A stretch of DNA of 64,000 nt from Bacillota bacterium (GTDB taxonomy: Bacteria; Bacillota_I; Bacilli_A; RF39; UBA660): NCBI GenBank assembly GCA_023460995.1, contig JAEWOE010000006.1, positions 558,001 to 622,000 on the forward strand. The letters are read 5' to 3'. A program made the translations under genes and the position numbers. The notes beneath the pieces are model-generated. The model worked only from the letters and a program-made list of their open reading frames with translations, made no database searches and was not told the DNA's origin. Shown here in pieces: positions 8,128 to 16,037 of the stretch (position 1 is the first letter of the stretch; every line of letters starts with the position of its first letter).

Positions 8128-9783
8128 ATGAAGTATAGAAGTGGATTTACATTAATAGAATTATTAGCGGTTATTTTAATACTAGGAGTAGTAGCTTTAA
8201 TTGCAATACCAGTAGTAAATAATTTGATTAAGCAAGCAAAAAAAGAATCAGCCATATTAACGGCTTTAAATTATATAGAAGCAGTAGAAGAAATGATAAT
8301 GAAAAATCAGTTACTTGATGATGTTTATTTGTCAGTAGGTAGTCATGATATATCAGAACTAACTAATTCATTAGATATAAAAGGAAAAAAACCTACAAAG
8401 GGAATGTTAAATATAGGAAACGATAATTTAGTTACTAATGCAATTTTATGTATTAATAACTACAAAGTTGATTATACAGACGGTAAAGGAAAAATATATA
8501 ATAATACAAATTGCAATGATATGAATAGCTCAGTATATGGTTTTGATGAAACTAAGGGAGTAAACAAACCTGTATTAGCAAGTGGTATGACGCCAGTGAA
8601 ATGGGATAGTAGTAATAATGAAATTTCTACTGTTACTTCTGATCCTAATTGGTATGATTATTCCAATAAAAAATGGGCTAATGCTAAAAGTGCTGATGGA
8701 TCATACTGGGTATGGATACCAAGATATGCTTATAAGATAACTAGTGGATATCATACAAATTCAGTAGGGACAATTGATATTAAGTTCTTAAAAGGAACAA
8801 CAAACATAGCAAATGATATAACTAAAATAGAAAATAATGGATATGAGGTTGGCGTAAAAGATACAAGCAATAATTACTTTGTACATCCATCATTTGATTT
8901 TAATGGTAATATTCTAGGATACTGGGTGGCAAAATATGAACCCACTGCTGTCGAAGGAGTTCTGAATGGTTATATGGCAGATGGAACATGTCCAGAAACT
9001 GGTGATAATGTATCTTCTAAAACAGTTAAAATTATTCCAAACGCAATAAGTTGGAGATGCATAGATATAAAAAATTCATTTGATGCAATTTTAAATATGA
9101 AAAATAATCCAGCATATGGTTGGAATTCTAATGAAGTAGATACTCACATGATGAAAAATACCGAATGGGGAGCGGTAGCATATCTTACGCAAAGTAAATA
9201 TGGAGCAAGTACAGAATTATGGATTAATAATGCTAATAACTATCAAACAGGTTGTGCAGCTAATAGTGTTTCACAAGGTGGATCAACTACTGGATGTTTA
9301 AATGCTTACAATACATTAAACGGGGTAAAAGCAAGTACAACATTTAATATAACAGGAGTATATGATTTGTCTGGTGGTGCAATAGAAAGAACTATGTCTA
9401 ATTACAATAATTCAAGTGCTACAAGTGGTTTTACCAACTCATATATTACTAATTTATCTATTAAGTACATAGATAAATATACAACTCCTACGAGTAATTT
9501 ATTAAACAACATAGGCATGGATTATGATAACTCTGTCTATGGCGATGCAGTATTTGAAACTAGTGGTTCAATAGCTAGATATAATGGAACAACATGGATA
9601 GGTAATACTAGTGCATCTTGGTATAACGATAGTTCATATATGCCTTTTACATCAGCAACTTGGTTTTTACGAGGTGGAAATTATAGTAACGGCACAAATG
9701 CAGGGATATATACATTTAGTAGTACTTTTGGAGGAATACATAATAGTTATTCTTTTAGACCTGTTTTATATATTTCTTTATAA
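8128..9783 (+). CDS. Pseudopilin-like surface protein with FGE/C-lectin-like C-terminal domain
   Basis: A 551-residue protein. The N-terminus is a textbook prepilin signal: a short basic leader (KYRSG), cleavage before FTLIELLAV with Glu at +5, and a hydrophobic helix to about residue 32. A short pilin-like domain follows. From about residue 185 the sequence (WVWIPRYAYKI, GYWVAKYEP, MMKNTEWGAVAYL, DLSGGAIERTM, FLRGGNY, SFRPVLYISL) fits the formylglycine-generating/C-type-lectin-like fold often seen on secreted display proteins. No prepilin peptidase, ATPase or other pilin gene lies in the window. It is flanked by duplicate terminators, suggesting a mobile or duplicated cassette. Confidence 0.8.
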   Translation: MKYRSGFTLIELLAVILILGVVALIAIPVVNNLIKQAKKESAILTALNYIEAVEEMIMKNQLLDDVYLSVGSHDISELTNSLDIKGKKPTKGMLNIGNDNLVTNAILCINNYKVDYTDGKGKIYNNTNCNDMNSSVYGFDETKGVNKPVLASGMTPVKWDSSNNEISTVTSDPNWYDYSNKKWANAKSADGSYWVWIPRYAYKITSGYHTNSVGTIDIKFLKGTTNIANDITKIENNGYEVGVKDTSNNYFVHPSFDFNGNILGYWVAKYEPTAVEGVLNGYMADGTCPETGDNVSSKTVKIIPNAISWRCIDIKNSFDAILNMKNNPAYGWNSNEVDTHMMKNTEWGAVAYLTQSKYGASTELWINNANNYQTGCAANSVSQGGSTTGCLNAYNTLNGVKASTTFNITGVYDLSGGAIERTMSNYNNSSATSGFTNSYITNLSIKYIDKYTTPTSNLLNNIGMDYDNSVYGDAVFETSGSIARYNGTTWIGNTSASWYNDSSYMPFTSATWFLRGGNYSNGTNAGIYTFSSTFGGIHNSYSFRPVLYISL

Positions 9784-9881
9784 TTTAAATATCATTATTT
9801 AATAGAAAAAATAGTTTATTAATTTCAATAATACTTATAAAAAAGTATTTAAATTCATAGGCAATATACTTATTGAATAAA

Positions 9882-9905
9882 AAGACATAGAAATATGTCT
9901 TTTTT
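9882..9905 (+). terminator. Terminator, right copy of the 23-bp repeat
   Basis: Identical to 7952-7974 over 23 bases, with a longer T run. It terminates the pseudopilin transcript before dacF. Confidence 0.8.
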
Positions 9906-9929
9906 CATATTATCTATTAGAGGTGTGAT

Positions 9930-10574
9930 ATGAAAAAAGTAATTATATTTACTATCATTATGTTGTTATTAATTCCTTACAAAGTTAGAGCATTAGATGT
10001 TTCACTAGCTCCTAATGCAAAAAGTGCAATTCTTATTGAGGCATCAACAGGCGAAATTATATATGAGAATAATGCTGATGAGCAATTAGCGCCGGCTTCA
10101 ATGACTAAAATAATGTCGATGTTACTTATTGTAGAAGCGATTGAAAAAGGAGTTATAAGCTGGGATGAAATGGTTACAGTTTCGGCCAATGCATCAAGTA
10201 TGGGTGGATCACAAATATTACTTGAAACTGGCGAAGAAATGAGTGTTGAAAATTTATTTAAAGGAATAGCCATAGCGAGTGGTAATGACGCAGTTGTAGC
10301 ACTAGCTGAAAAGATTGCTGGTACTGAAGAAATGTTTGTTCAAATGATGAATGAGAGGGCAAGTGAGTTAGGATTAAAAAACACATATTTTAAAAACCCT
10401 CATGGTCTAGATATAGCTAACCATTATTCTAGTGCTAGAGATATGAGTATTATGGCAAAAGAACTTGTTAAGCATAAAAAAGTCTTAGAATATACTTCTA
10501 TATATGAAACATATCTAAGAGAGAATTTAGATACTAAGATATGGCTAGTTAATACTAATAAAGTCGTGTGTTAA
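9930..10574 (+). pseudogene. dacF: DacF D-Ala-D-Ala carboxypeptidase, N-terminal part (interrupted)
   Basis: Residues 1-211 of a DacF-type penicillin-binding protein (peptidase S11), followed by three residues and a stop contributed by the inserted element. A signal peptide occupies residues 1-21. The SxxK motif is S57-M-T-K60 and the SxN motif is S117-G-N119. The third active-site motif, KTG, is missing because it lies in the other fragment at 25212-25757. The break falls in the codon for Lys211, in the conserved context WLVNTNK. As it stands the gene should give an inactive secreted fragment; excision of 10562-25234 would restore it exactly. Confidence 0.93.
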
Positions 10575-10583
10575 GAAAGCATT
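10539..10583 (+). other. attL, left junction of the integrative element
   Basis: The chromosomal half-site ends ...TACTAAT then AA (10560-10561); the element arm 10563-10583 ends in AAAGCATT. Joined to the arm at attR this gives an attP of about 46 bp, an imperfect inverted repeat centred exactly on AA. The inferred crossover dinucleotide is AA. Confidence 0.8.
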
Positions 10584-10596
10584 AAAATAAAGTGGG

Positions 10597-10630
10597 AAAG
10601 TCTTTATTTATAAGGCTTTTCTTTTTTTTG
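10597..10630 (+). terminator. Terminator just inside the left end of the element
   Basis: AAAGTCTT pairs with AAGGCTTT (8 bp, with G-U pairs) and is followed by a long T run. It would end transcripts of the truncated dacF. Confidence 0.75.
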
Positions 10631-10795
10631 TATAAGTATGTGAATAAATATATTGTATCACAAGGATAAAAAAATTGCATACGGAACGGGAAGTTTTTAA
10701 CAGTACACGAGGTGTGTGTAGGTGGTAGAAGTCAAATAAACAAAAAGCTCTTGCAAAAAAAGTAGAAATATGATAAAACTATATTAGTTAAGGGG

Positions 10796-10834
10796 CTCGT
10801 ATTAGACTTTATAAGTTTTAATATGGGTTTTTAT
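10796..10834 (+). terminator. Leader terminator/attenuator upstream of the CBASS operon
   Basis: CTCGTATTAGACTT pairs with AAGTTTTAATATGGG (loop TAT; several G-U pairs), followed by TTTTTATTT. It lies between a possible promoter (TTGCAA at 10751-10756, weak -10) and the CBASS start at 10849. The rest of 10631-10795 shows no gene. Confidence 0.7.
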
Positions 10835-10848
10835 TTATGGGGGTTATT

Positions 10849-11697
10849 ATGAGAGGTAAGATTTACAATATATTTTGGATATCAATAATGGTAATTGTGC
10901 TATGGTTTGGATTTAAATTTAAAAATAATGACGGTGACATTTCGATGTTGGCCGAATTATTAATTTTGTTTGGTGGGACAATTTTTGGTTACTTATTTAC
11001 CAAATTTTTAGAATATGCAGACGATATTAACTTGTATCTGATGTTGCAAACTCTATTTAACTGGAATAATAAAATTCGTGTTTCGTTTGCATATTTATTT
11101 AGGATAGAAGTAGATGGAACATATTTTTTAATTCGTGGAACAAAAAGAAAAAACTTTCAGCCAGTTGGTGGTGTATATCAAAAATATGAAGGGTCAAAGG
11201 CTGTGCTTAGAGATATATTTGAAGAAAATGATGAAATGAAAAAAGGAAATGAAAATGATTTACGAGGTAAAGTTGTTGGAAAAGATTTAAAAAAATTTAT
11301 TAAATGGTTTAATAGCAGACAGGATAGAGAAATAACTTGTTATAGAGAATTTAACGAGGAATTAATTAAATCGAATATTTTAGACAAAGATACTTTTAAT
11401 GAAATTCATTATTGCTATTTAGGAACCCATAAAACTAATATATTTATTTCCGAATACTATGGAAAAGAGTTCTTGTTAGCAGAGATTTTCGAATTACAAT
11501 TAGATGATGAAAAAAAGAAAAAATTCAGAGAATTAAAAGACAAATATGAAAAGGCAAAAGATAATAGCCATCTTGATTATGCTTTTGTGTCTGAAGAAGA
11601 AATCAGAAGACTTCACACTAACAAGAGGAAAAAAGATGACTTTGAAATCGATATAAATAATCATACATATAAGATTTTGAAAGGGGAATATAAGTAA
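10849..11697 (+). CDS. CBASS effector, two-TM plus NUDIX-like domain (Cap16-like)
   Basis: About 282 residues. Two transmembrane helices (residues 3-21 and 32-55) are followed by a short linker and a cytosolic domain. The domain carries a degenerate Nudix box: PVGGVYQKYE, then a long insertion, then CYREFNEELI with the REx2EE signature. This 2TM-NUDIX arrangement is that of SMODS-associated NUDIX effectors (Cap16), which are thought to sense the cyclic nucleotide and disrupt the membrane. ATG 10849 is preferred over ATG 10837, as the GGGGG at 10839-10843 serves as RBS. It overlaps the CD-NTase gene by one base. Confidence 0.8.
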   Translation: MRGKIYNIFWISIMVIVLWFGFKFKNNDGDISMLAELLILFGGTIFGYLFTKFLEYADDINLYLMLQTLFNWNNKIRVSFAYLFRIEVDGTYFLIRGTKRKNFQPVGGVYQKYEGSKAVLRDIFEENDEMKKGNENDLRGKVVGKDLKKFIKWFNSRQDREITCYREFNEELIKSNILDKDTFNEIHYCYLGTHKTNIFISEYYGKEFLLAEIFELQLDDEKKKKFRELKDKYEKAKDNSHLDYAFVSEEEIRRLHTNKRKKDDFEIDINNHTYKILKGEYK

Positions 11698-12878
11698 TGA
11701 ATTATGCAAATATTAACAATTGGCTTGAAGGAGAAATAGGAAAATTGGATATCTCTCCAACAAATTACAAAAAAGCAGTAGACAGATATACAGCAGTTGG
11801 AAATATGATAGAAACAAGGCTAAGGGATGAATATAATGTGGATAGTCATGTTTATGCACAAGGTTCATTTATGCTTGGAACTGTTGTTCAACCGTACGGT
11901 AAAGATAAAGAATATGATGTTGATTTAGTTTGCGAATGTGATTTTACAACACAACAAAAATCTCCTTTGGAATTAAAAAAACTTATAGGAAAAATAATTA
12001 GTGAAGATTCCACATATGGGAAAATGCTTACTGATGAAGGTAGAAGAACTTGGACTATTGAATATGCTGAAGATTGTGATTTATCGTTTCATATAGATGT
12101 TCAACCTAGTATTCCAGGAGAGTATAGTCAATATGAAAAAGCAATCTTAACTACTACAAAATCAAAAGAAAATCAAAATGACTATTCATGGGATAATGGA
12201 AATCCATTAGGATTAAAAGACTGGTTTGATAGTATTAACGCATCTTCATATAATGAAATTGCTTTTGCTCAAAAAAGAATGCTATTTGAAAGCAACAATT
12301 TAATTTATGCATCAGTTGATGAAATTCCCAAGCAGCTGGTTGTCACAAAGTTGCAACGTATGATTCAAATTTTAAAAAGACACAGAGACATCAGATTTGA
12401 GAATAAAGATTATAAGGATGATAAACCAAATTCTATGATTATTACAATTTTGGCGTCAAAAGTTTTTTCAGAATCAAATGGTAATGCCTCTTTAAGTGAT
12501 TTACTAAAACTTTTTGCTGATAAAGTATCTACTAATGTAGAACTATTAAATAGAAATAGTTCTAACGTTACTGGTTTACTAATTGATAGAATAGATGGAC
12601 GATATGAGATATCTAATCCAACAGTGGAAGAAAATCTTGCTGAAAGATGGAATGATTCAGATAATAGTAAAAAACGAGCCTTCTTTGATTGGACAAATTG
12701 GATTCACTCTGATGTTGAAAAATTAAGAGATAACACTTTATTATTCGAATATGAAAAGAGAAGTTTTGATAGTATTGTAAAGGATTTTTCTTCTTCAAAA
12801 ACAAATACTACCTTGCCTATAATTAGTGAGCCAAAAGAACTTGAAAACAAACCACAACCATGGAAAGATAATGTATAA
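11697..12878 (+). CDS. CBASS CD-NTase (SMODS cGAS/DncV-like nucleotidyltransferase)
   Basis: A 393-residue nucleotidyltransferase. The active site is complete: G56-S57 in AQGSFMLGT, the metal-binding pair D74-V-D76 in EYDVDLVCE, and the third acidic residue D134 in FHIDVQPS. The C-terminal half is the helical OAS-like domain. In CBASS this enzyme makes a cyclic oligonucleotide upon phage infection, activating the effector encoded just upstream. It is translationally coupled to both neighbours: a 1-base overlap upstream and an 8-base overlap downstream with the E2 gene. The nucleotide product cannot be read from the sequence. Confidence 0.92.
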   Translation: MNYANINNWLEGEIGKLDISPTNYKKAVDRYTAVGNMIETRLRDEYNVDSHVYAQGSFMLGTVVQPYGKDKEYDVDLVCECDFTTQQKSPLELKKLIGKIISEDSTYGKMLTDEGRRTWTIEYAEDCDLSFHIDVQPSIPGEYSQYEKAILTTTKSKENQNDYSWDNGNPLGLKDWFDSINASSYNEIAFAQKRMLFESNNLIYASVDEIPKQLVVTKLQRMIQILKRHRDIRFENKDYKDDKPNSMIITILASKVFSESNGNASLSDLLKLFADKVSTNVELLNRNSSNVTGLLIDRIDGRYEISNPTVEENLAERWNDSDNSKKRAFFDWTNWIHSDVEKLRDNTLLFEYEKRSFDSIVKDFSSSKTNTTLPIISEPKELENKPQPWKDNV

Positions 12879-13662
12879 TATTGAATCACAATTACTGGAA
12901 ATAAGAAAAAATTACAATTTAGTTGAATTTAAACAGGATAATGGTTATATATTTTACGGCGAAATGCAATTAAATCACAAGAGTAATGAAATACCACTAA
13001 GAGATAAATTTTATATTTCTATGCGTGTAACATATAATTATCCAAATGACTTACCAATAGTGCAAGATATTGATAAAAAAATAGAAGCTGGTTTTCATAA
13101 AAACGAGGATGATATTTTGTGTCTTGCTTGTGATACGGAAATATACATTGAACTTAAAAAAAGGGAAAATGTTACAATTAGTGATTTCATTGAATTATTT
13201 CTAATACCATATTTTTATTCTTACACATATTATAAGAAGTATGGTGAAGTTCCCTTTGGACAAAGAGGACATGGACATAAAGGAATACTTGAATTTTATA
13301 GAGAAAGACTAAACATATCTGATAAAGAAATAATTTTTTTATTAGAATATTTAGGCAAAGGAAAATATAAGGGACATCATTATTGCTATTGTAATAGTGG
13401 TAAAATAACAAGAAAATGCCACATAAAAGAAATTAATTTTTTGTTAAATGATATAGGAAGAAACAGAATATTTAACGACTTTGCTTCAATTGTAGTTGGA
13501 ATGAAAGTTGAATATGATGCAGAAGTAAAGACAAAACAAAATAATCGATTTCAACAAATTAAAAAGAAAAGACAAGAAAGAAAAATGAATTATTATTTAA
13601 ATCCCTTGAAAGATAAATTTTCTCCAAAATTCTCTGTTTATCCATGGAAGTATTACTTGTAA
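12871..13662 (+). CDS. CBASS E2-like conjugating protein with C-terminal SEC-C zinc motif
   Basis: A 263-residue protein starting at the ATG inside the CD-NTase stop (ATGTATAA overlap); an upstream in-frame GTG at 12826 lacks an RBS. The N-terminal 125 residues look like a prokaryotic E2 fold, with H76 and the candidate catalytic C84 in DDILCLAC. Residues 172-184 are an exact SEC-C zinc motif, C-x-C-x8-C-H. E2-only proteins regulate the CD-NTase in type II (short) CBASS by protein conjugation. No E1 or JAB gene is present, consistent with the short type. Confidence 0.8.
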   Translation: MYNIESQLLEIRKNYNLVEFKQDNGYIFYGEMQLNHKSNEIPLRDKFYISMRVTYNYPNDLPIVQDIDKKIEAGFHKNEDDILCLACDTEIYIELKKRENVTISDFIELFLIPYFYSYTYYKKYGEVPFGQRGHGHKGILEFYRERLNISDKEIIFLLEYLGKGKYKGHHYCYCNSGKITRKCHIKEINFLLNDIGRNRIFNDFASIVVGMKVEYDAEVKTKQNNRFQQIKKKRQERKMNYYLNPLKDKFSPKFSVYPWKYYL

Positions 13663-13691
13663 GAGAAAAATGAATTTCATTGTATAAAATA

Positions 13692-13726
13692 AAAAGTAGA
13701 CAAATTAATTATATTTGTCTACTTTT
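13692..13726. terminator. Bidirectional terminator between CBASS and the XRE gene
   Basis: AAAAGTAGACAAAT and ATTTGTCTACTTTT form a perfect 14-bp stem with A and T tracts on both sides, serving two convergent genes. Confidence 0.88.
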
Positions 13727-13732
13727 ATTTAA

Positions 13733-13987
13733 TTAGTGGTTATTAATTTCTTCTTCAATACATAATTTATACATTTCAATTTCTAAAGAATTCGCAATTG
13801 CCCATAAAGTTCCTATCGAAAAAGTTTGATGAACATTATTTTCTATATTAGAAATAAATTGTTTTGAATAGTTTGTTTTGATACTTAATTGTTCTTGAGT
13901 TAGTCCTAACTCTTTTCTTCTTTTTGCAATATTTTTTCCTATAAATTTATATGGATAAATCTCATCTCTTATTGTGTTATTATTCAT
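13733..13987 (-). CDS. XRE/Cro-CI family transcriptional regulator
   Basis: An 84-residue helix-turn-helix protein. The HTH spans about residues 18-70, with RRKELGLTQEQLSIKTNYSK and SNIENNVHQ as the helix 2-3 region. It has no sensor domain. It is divergent from the two-gene membrane module starting at 14092 and separated by a 104-bp control region holding two inverted repeats, so it most likely represses that promoter and its own. AGGTG precedes its ATG. Confidence 0.92.
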   Translation of the reverse strand: MNNNTIRDEIYPYKFIGKNIAKRRKELGLTQEQLSIKTNYSKQFISNIENNVHQTFSIGTLWAIANSLEIEMYKLCIEEEINNH

Positions 13988-14001
13988 TACATCACCTTAT
14001 A

Positions 14002-14050
14002 AATATTGTCCCACAATATTAAAATAAAAAAGTGTCACAGTTCGTTACAC
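14002..14050. promoter_or_regulatory. Operator region between the divergent XRE and membrane-protein genes
   Basis: AATATTGT-CCC-ACAATATT (14002-14020) is a perfect 8-bp inverted repeat. GTGTCAC-N5-GTTACAC (14032-14050) is a 6-of-7 inverted repeat. Both lie upstream of an extended -10 (TGATATAAT, 14066-14074) facing right. These are natural candidate operators for the XRE protein. Confidence 0.65.
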
Positions 14051-14091
14051 AAAAGATTAGTTTTATGATATAATTATGAAGAGGTGGATAA

Positions 14092-14700
14092 ATGAAAAAA
14101 ATAAGCAATAGCCCAAAAGATTTAGCTATTATTACTATTGTTGTGTCATTGTTTTCAATAACATTCTTTTTTGTTTCAAGATTTCTTATTACTGATTATT
14201 TAATTGAAGAAGGTCAATTATTTATAATATTTGGATTGATAATAGCTAGTATTGGATATGGAATCGTTGGTAATCTAATTTATTTTTCTGAAATAGCTCT
14301 TAATAAAAAGCATAATATAAAGAGACTAAATATGATGTATTTTGTTTTTTTAGTAATTCAAATGCTATGGTCTTTAATATGGTTTAATCGTACAACAATA
14401 TTTATTATGATAATTTATATTCTACTTATTTATTTCCTTTGGATTCTCTTTTTCAATACAAATAAAAAGTTTTTAATAAATCCAACAAAATTATTTTATA
14501 ATATACTAATTATTTATTTGATTGCATTAATATTTACCGTTTATCTAAATTATAACGAATCTCTATATAAAGAATTTGGAATAAAGCATATAGTAGCAAA
14601 TTTATCATATATCTTAGTTTATTTGCATATTATTCCATCAACTAAATATTTTAGTCTATATGCTGAATATAAAAAGAAAAGAGGTGAAAACAATGAATAA
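14092..14700 (+). CDS. Polytopic membrane protein of unknown function
   Basis: A 202-residue protein with about six hydrophobic segments (near residues 10-30, 42-62, 80-98, 100-120, 137-155 and 165-185) and short polar loops. The N-terminal sequence (KKISNSPKDLAIITIVVS) precedes the first membrane segment. I do not recognise the family. The promoter is an extended -10 at 14066-14074, so the 5' leader is very short. It overlaps the next gene by 8 bases and faces the XRE gene. An XRE-controlled membrane pair inside a defence island could be an abortive or signalling module, but that is only inference. Confidence 0.75.
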   Translation: MKKISNSPKDLAIITIVVSLFSITFFFVSRFLITDYLIEEGQLFIIFGLIIASIGYGIVGNLIYFSEIALNKKHNIKRLNMMYFVFLVIQMLWSLIWFNRTTIFIMIIYILLIYFLWILFFNTNKKFLINPTKLFYNILIIYLIALIFTVYLNYNESLYKEFGIKHIVANLSYILVYLHIIPSTKYFSLYAEYKKKRGENNE

Positions 14701-15001
14701 TGATTTTTTTGAAAAAATAGAAGAAAAAGATATTACTAAGAACAACTTTCAAACTGAGAGAAAAAATATATATCAGGTTGTAGCAATAATACTTTTTATT
14801 ATCTCACTCTTAGCAGGTTTAGTCCTTAGTGTTAAGGATGACTGTAGTAGTGGTGCTTATAGCAGTTGTACAAAGGTTTTTGATTTTGGTTATACATTGT
14901 TAATATGGTCTTTAGGTTTTATATCATTTCTTTTCATGTATGGCTTTGGTGAGATAATTAGACAATTAAAAAAAACGAACGAACTATTAAATAAAAAATA
15001 A
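14693..15001 (+). CDS. Small membrane protein of unknown function
   Basis: About 102 residues from the ATG at 14693, which has GAGGTG 7 bases upstream; an in-frame ATG at 14660 lacks an RBS. Two membrane helices (residues about 30-48 and 70-92) flank a short loop with two Cys residues (DDCSSGAYSSCTK) that could form a disulphide outside the cell. The N-terminus is charged and cytosolic. It is coupled to the upstream membrane protein and followed by a terminator. Function unknown. Confidence 0.72.
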   Translation: MNNDFFEKIEEKDITKNNFQTERKNIYQVVAIILFIISLLAGLVLSVKDDCSSGAYSSCTKVFDFGYTLLIWSLGFISFLFMYGFGEIIRQLKKTNELLNKK

Positions 15002-15010
15002 TTTATTATA

Positions 15011-15038
15011 AAATATACTACAATTAGTATATTTTTTT
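15011..15038 (+). terminator. Terminator of the membrane-protein pair
   Basis: AAATATAC and GTATATTT form a perfect 8-bp stem followed by seven T residues. Confidence 0.8.
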
Positions 15039-15155
15039 GTAAACAAATGTAAAATTATCAACTTTTTTTAAAAAAATTCAAAAAAAGTCCTCTATTTTTC
15101 CACTATATGAAAACCCATGATATGATAATGGCGAAAGGAAGAGCTCCCTTTCAAA

Positions 15156-15240
15156 GTTTCTAGAAACAATAAATACATTTTGTATTCATAACTTGATATC
15201 ATATATGGTTAAGATATGTAACCATAATGTAACCACGGTT
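15156..15240. repeat. Cluster of palindromes and iteron-like repeats (candidate origin or recombinase site)
   Basis: Within 85 bases lie GTTTCTAGAAAC (15156-15167, perfect), AATACA-ttt-TGTATT (15172-15186, perfect), TATGGTTA-N7-TAACCATA (15204-15226, perfect), two ATGTAACCA direct repeats 11 bases apart (15216, 15227), and AACC-ac-GGTT (15231-15240). The rest of the gene-free stretch 15039-15349 shows AT-rich DNA and no ORF. The cluster sits just before a Rep-like gene. Confidence 0.6.
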
Positions 15241-15349
15241 CAATGACTTAAAGTTATACTATATATATAATTATTTATTTTTAATATTCATATATATAAT
15301 GCTAGCACAAATGAGGTACCTCTATAAAAAAATAAATGGAGGAGAAGAA

Positions 15350-15934
15350 ATGACCAAAAAAGTTGAAAAAAACAAATATACTAATCAAAACATTGATGAA
15401 GAAGTTTTAAATGATTTAATTGAGGATGACAAAAAGAAAGCAGAAGAAGAAAAATCAAAAAAAGTAAAAGAATTTAATTATAAGTATCAGTACTTACCAT
15501 TTTCTAAAGAATATACTTATTCTTATGATAATTTTAGTGAAACAAGTATTAATAATAACAATCCAGCAAGTATTACTAACTATGAAAAGGTAGCATTTAA
15601 TAAGGAGAGACTGATAGTCCCGAAAGTTATGATGCAATATATAGGAACCTTAGAGAGTGTATATTTAGCAGAAATATCAAGATTTAGTTTATATAAACCA
15701 GTAAATAAATATGGGTTCTTTAATGCATATAAACAAGAAATTGAAGACGATATTGGTATAACTGCCAGACAACAGGACAGAATATGTAAAAAACTTGTGG
15801 ATATGGGATTTATAACCACCGTAACGTATAAAAAAGAAAAAAGGAAATTTTATAGATTTAATGATGATGCTACATTAGAATTATTTTGGACTGCAGTAAA
15901 GAAAACTTACAAGAGAGTAAAATATAGAGATTAA
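15350..15934 (+). CDS. Winged-helix DNA-binding protein, Rep/DnaD-like
   Basis: About 194 residues from the ATG at 15350 (GGAGGAGAA RBS). The first 75 residues are highly charged and Lys/Glu-rich. The C-terminal half is a winged-helix domain: SVYLAEISRFSLYK, then EIEDDIGITARQQDRICKKL and a wing GFITTVTYKKEKRKFYRF. It resembles the wHTH of plasmid and element replication initiators or DnaD-like proteins, without enough sequence to name it. It precedes a 26-codon ORF and a serine recombinase in the same direction. Its own upstream region is packed with palindromes. Confidence 0.65.
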   Translation: MTKKVEKNKYTNQNIDEEVLNDLIEDDKKKAEEEKSKKVKEFNYKYQYLPFSKEYTYSYDNFSETSINNNNPASITNYEKVAFNKERLIVPKVMMQYIGTLESVYLAEISRFSLYKPVNKYGFFNAYKQEIEDDIGITARQQDRICKKLVDMGFITTVTYKKEKRKFYRFNDDATLELFWTAVKKTYKRVKYRD

Positions 15935-15936
15935 GT

Positions 15937-16017
15937 ATGATAGATAAAAATTTAGAAAAAGAAATTATAAAATTTCTTTTAGAAAAATTAATTATACCAG
16001 AACTTAAAAACAGGTGA
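15937..16017 (+). CDS. Small ORF (26 residues) before the first serine recombinase
   Basis: Starts 2 bases after the Rep-like gene stop and ends 20 bases before the recombinase. The peptide is an amphipathic helix ending ...FLLEKLIIPELKNR. It weakly resembles the small ORF on the other side of the recombinase (17492-17590): both share an E-[IL]-I start, a hydrophobic-Lys core and an IP...N ending. The RBS is weak, and translation is likely coupled to the upstream stop. A recombinase accessory factor is possible; this is inference. Confidence 0.4.
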   Translation: MIDKNLEKEIIKFLLEKLIIPELKNR

Positions 16018-16037
16018 TTTGAATATGGAGGTGGAAA

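Noticed and set aside
9600..9783. Diversity-generating retroelement target site at the end of the pseudopilin display domain
   Set aside because: The fold type is compatible, but no reverse transcriptase, template repeat or matching near-repeat is visible in the window.
11697..13662. Full type II CBASS with Cap2 (E1-E2) and Cap3
   Set aside because: The third protein has only an E2-like part and a SEC-C motif; no adenylation domain or JAB protease gene is present.
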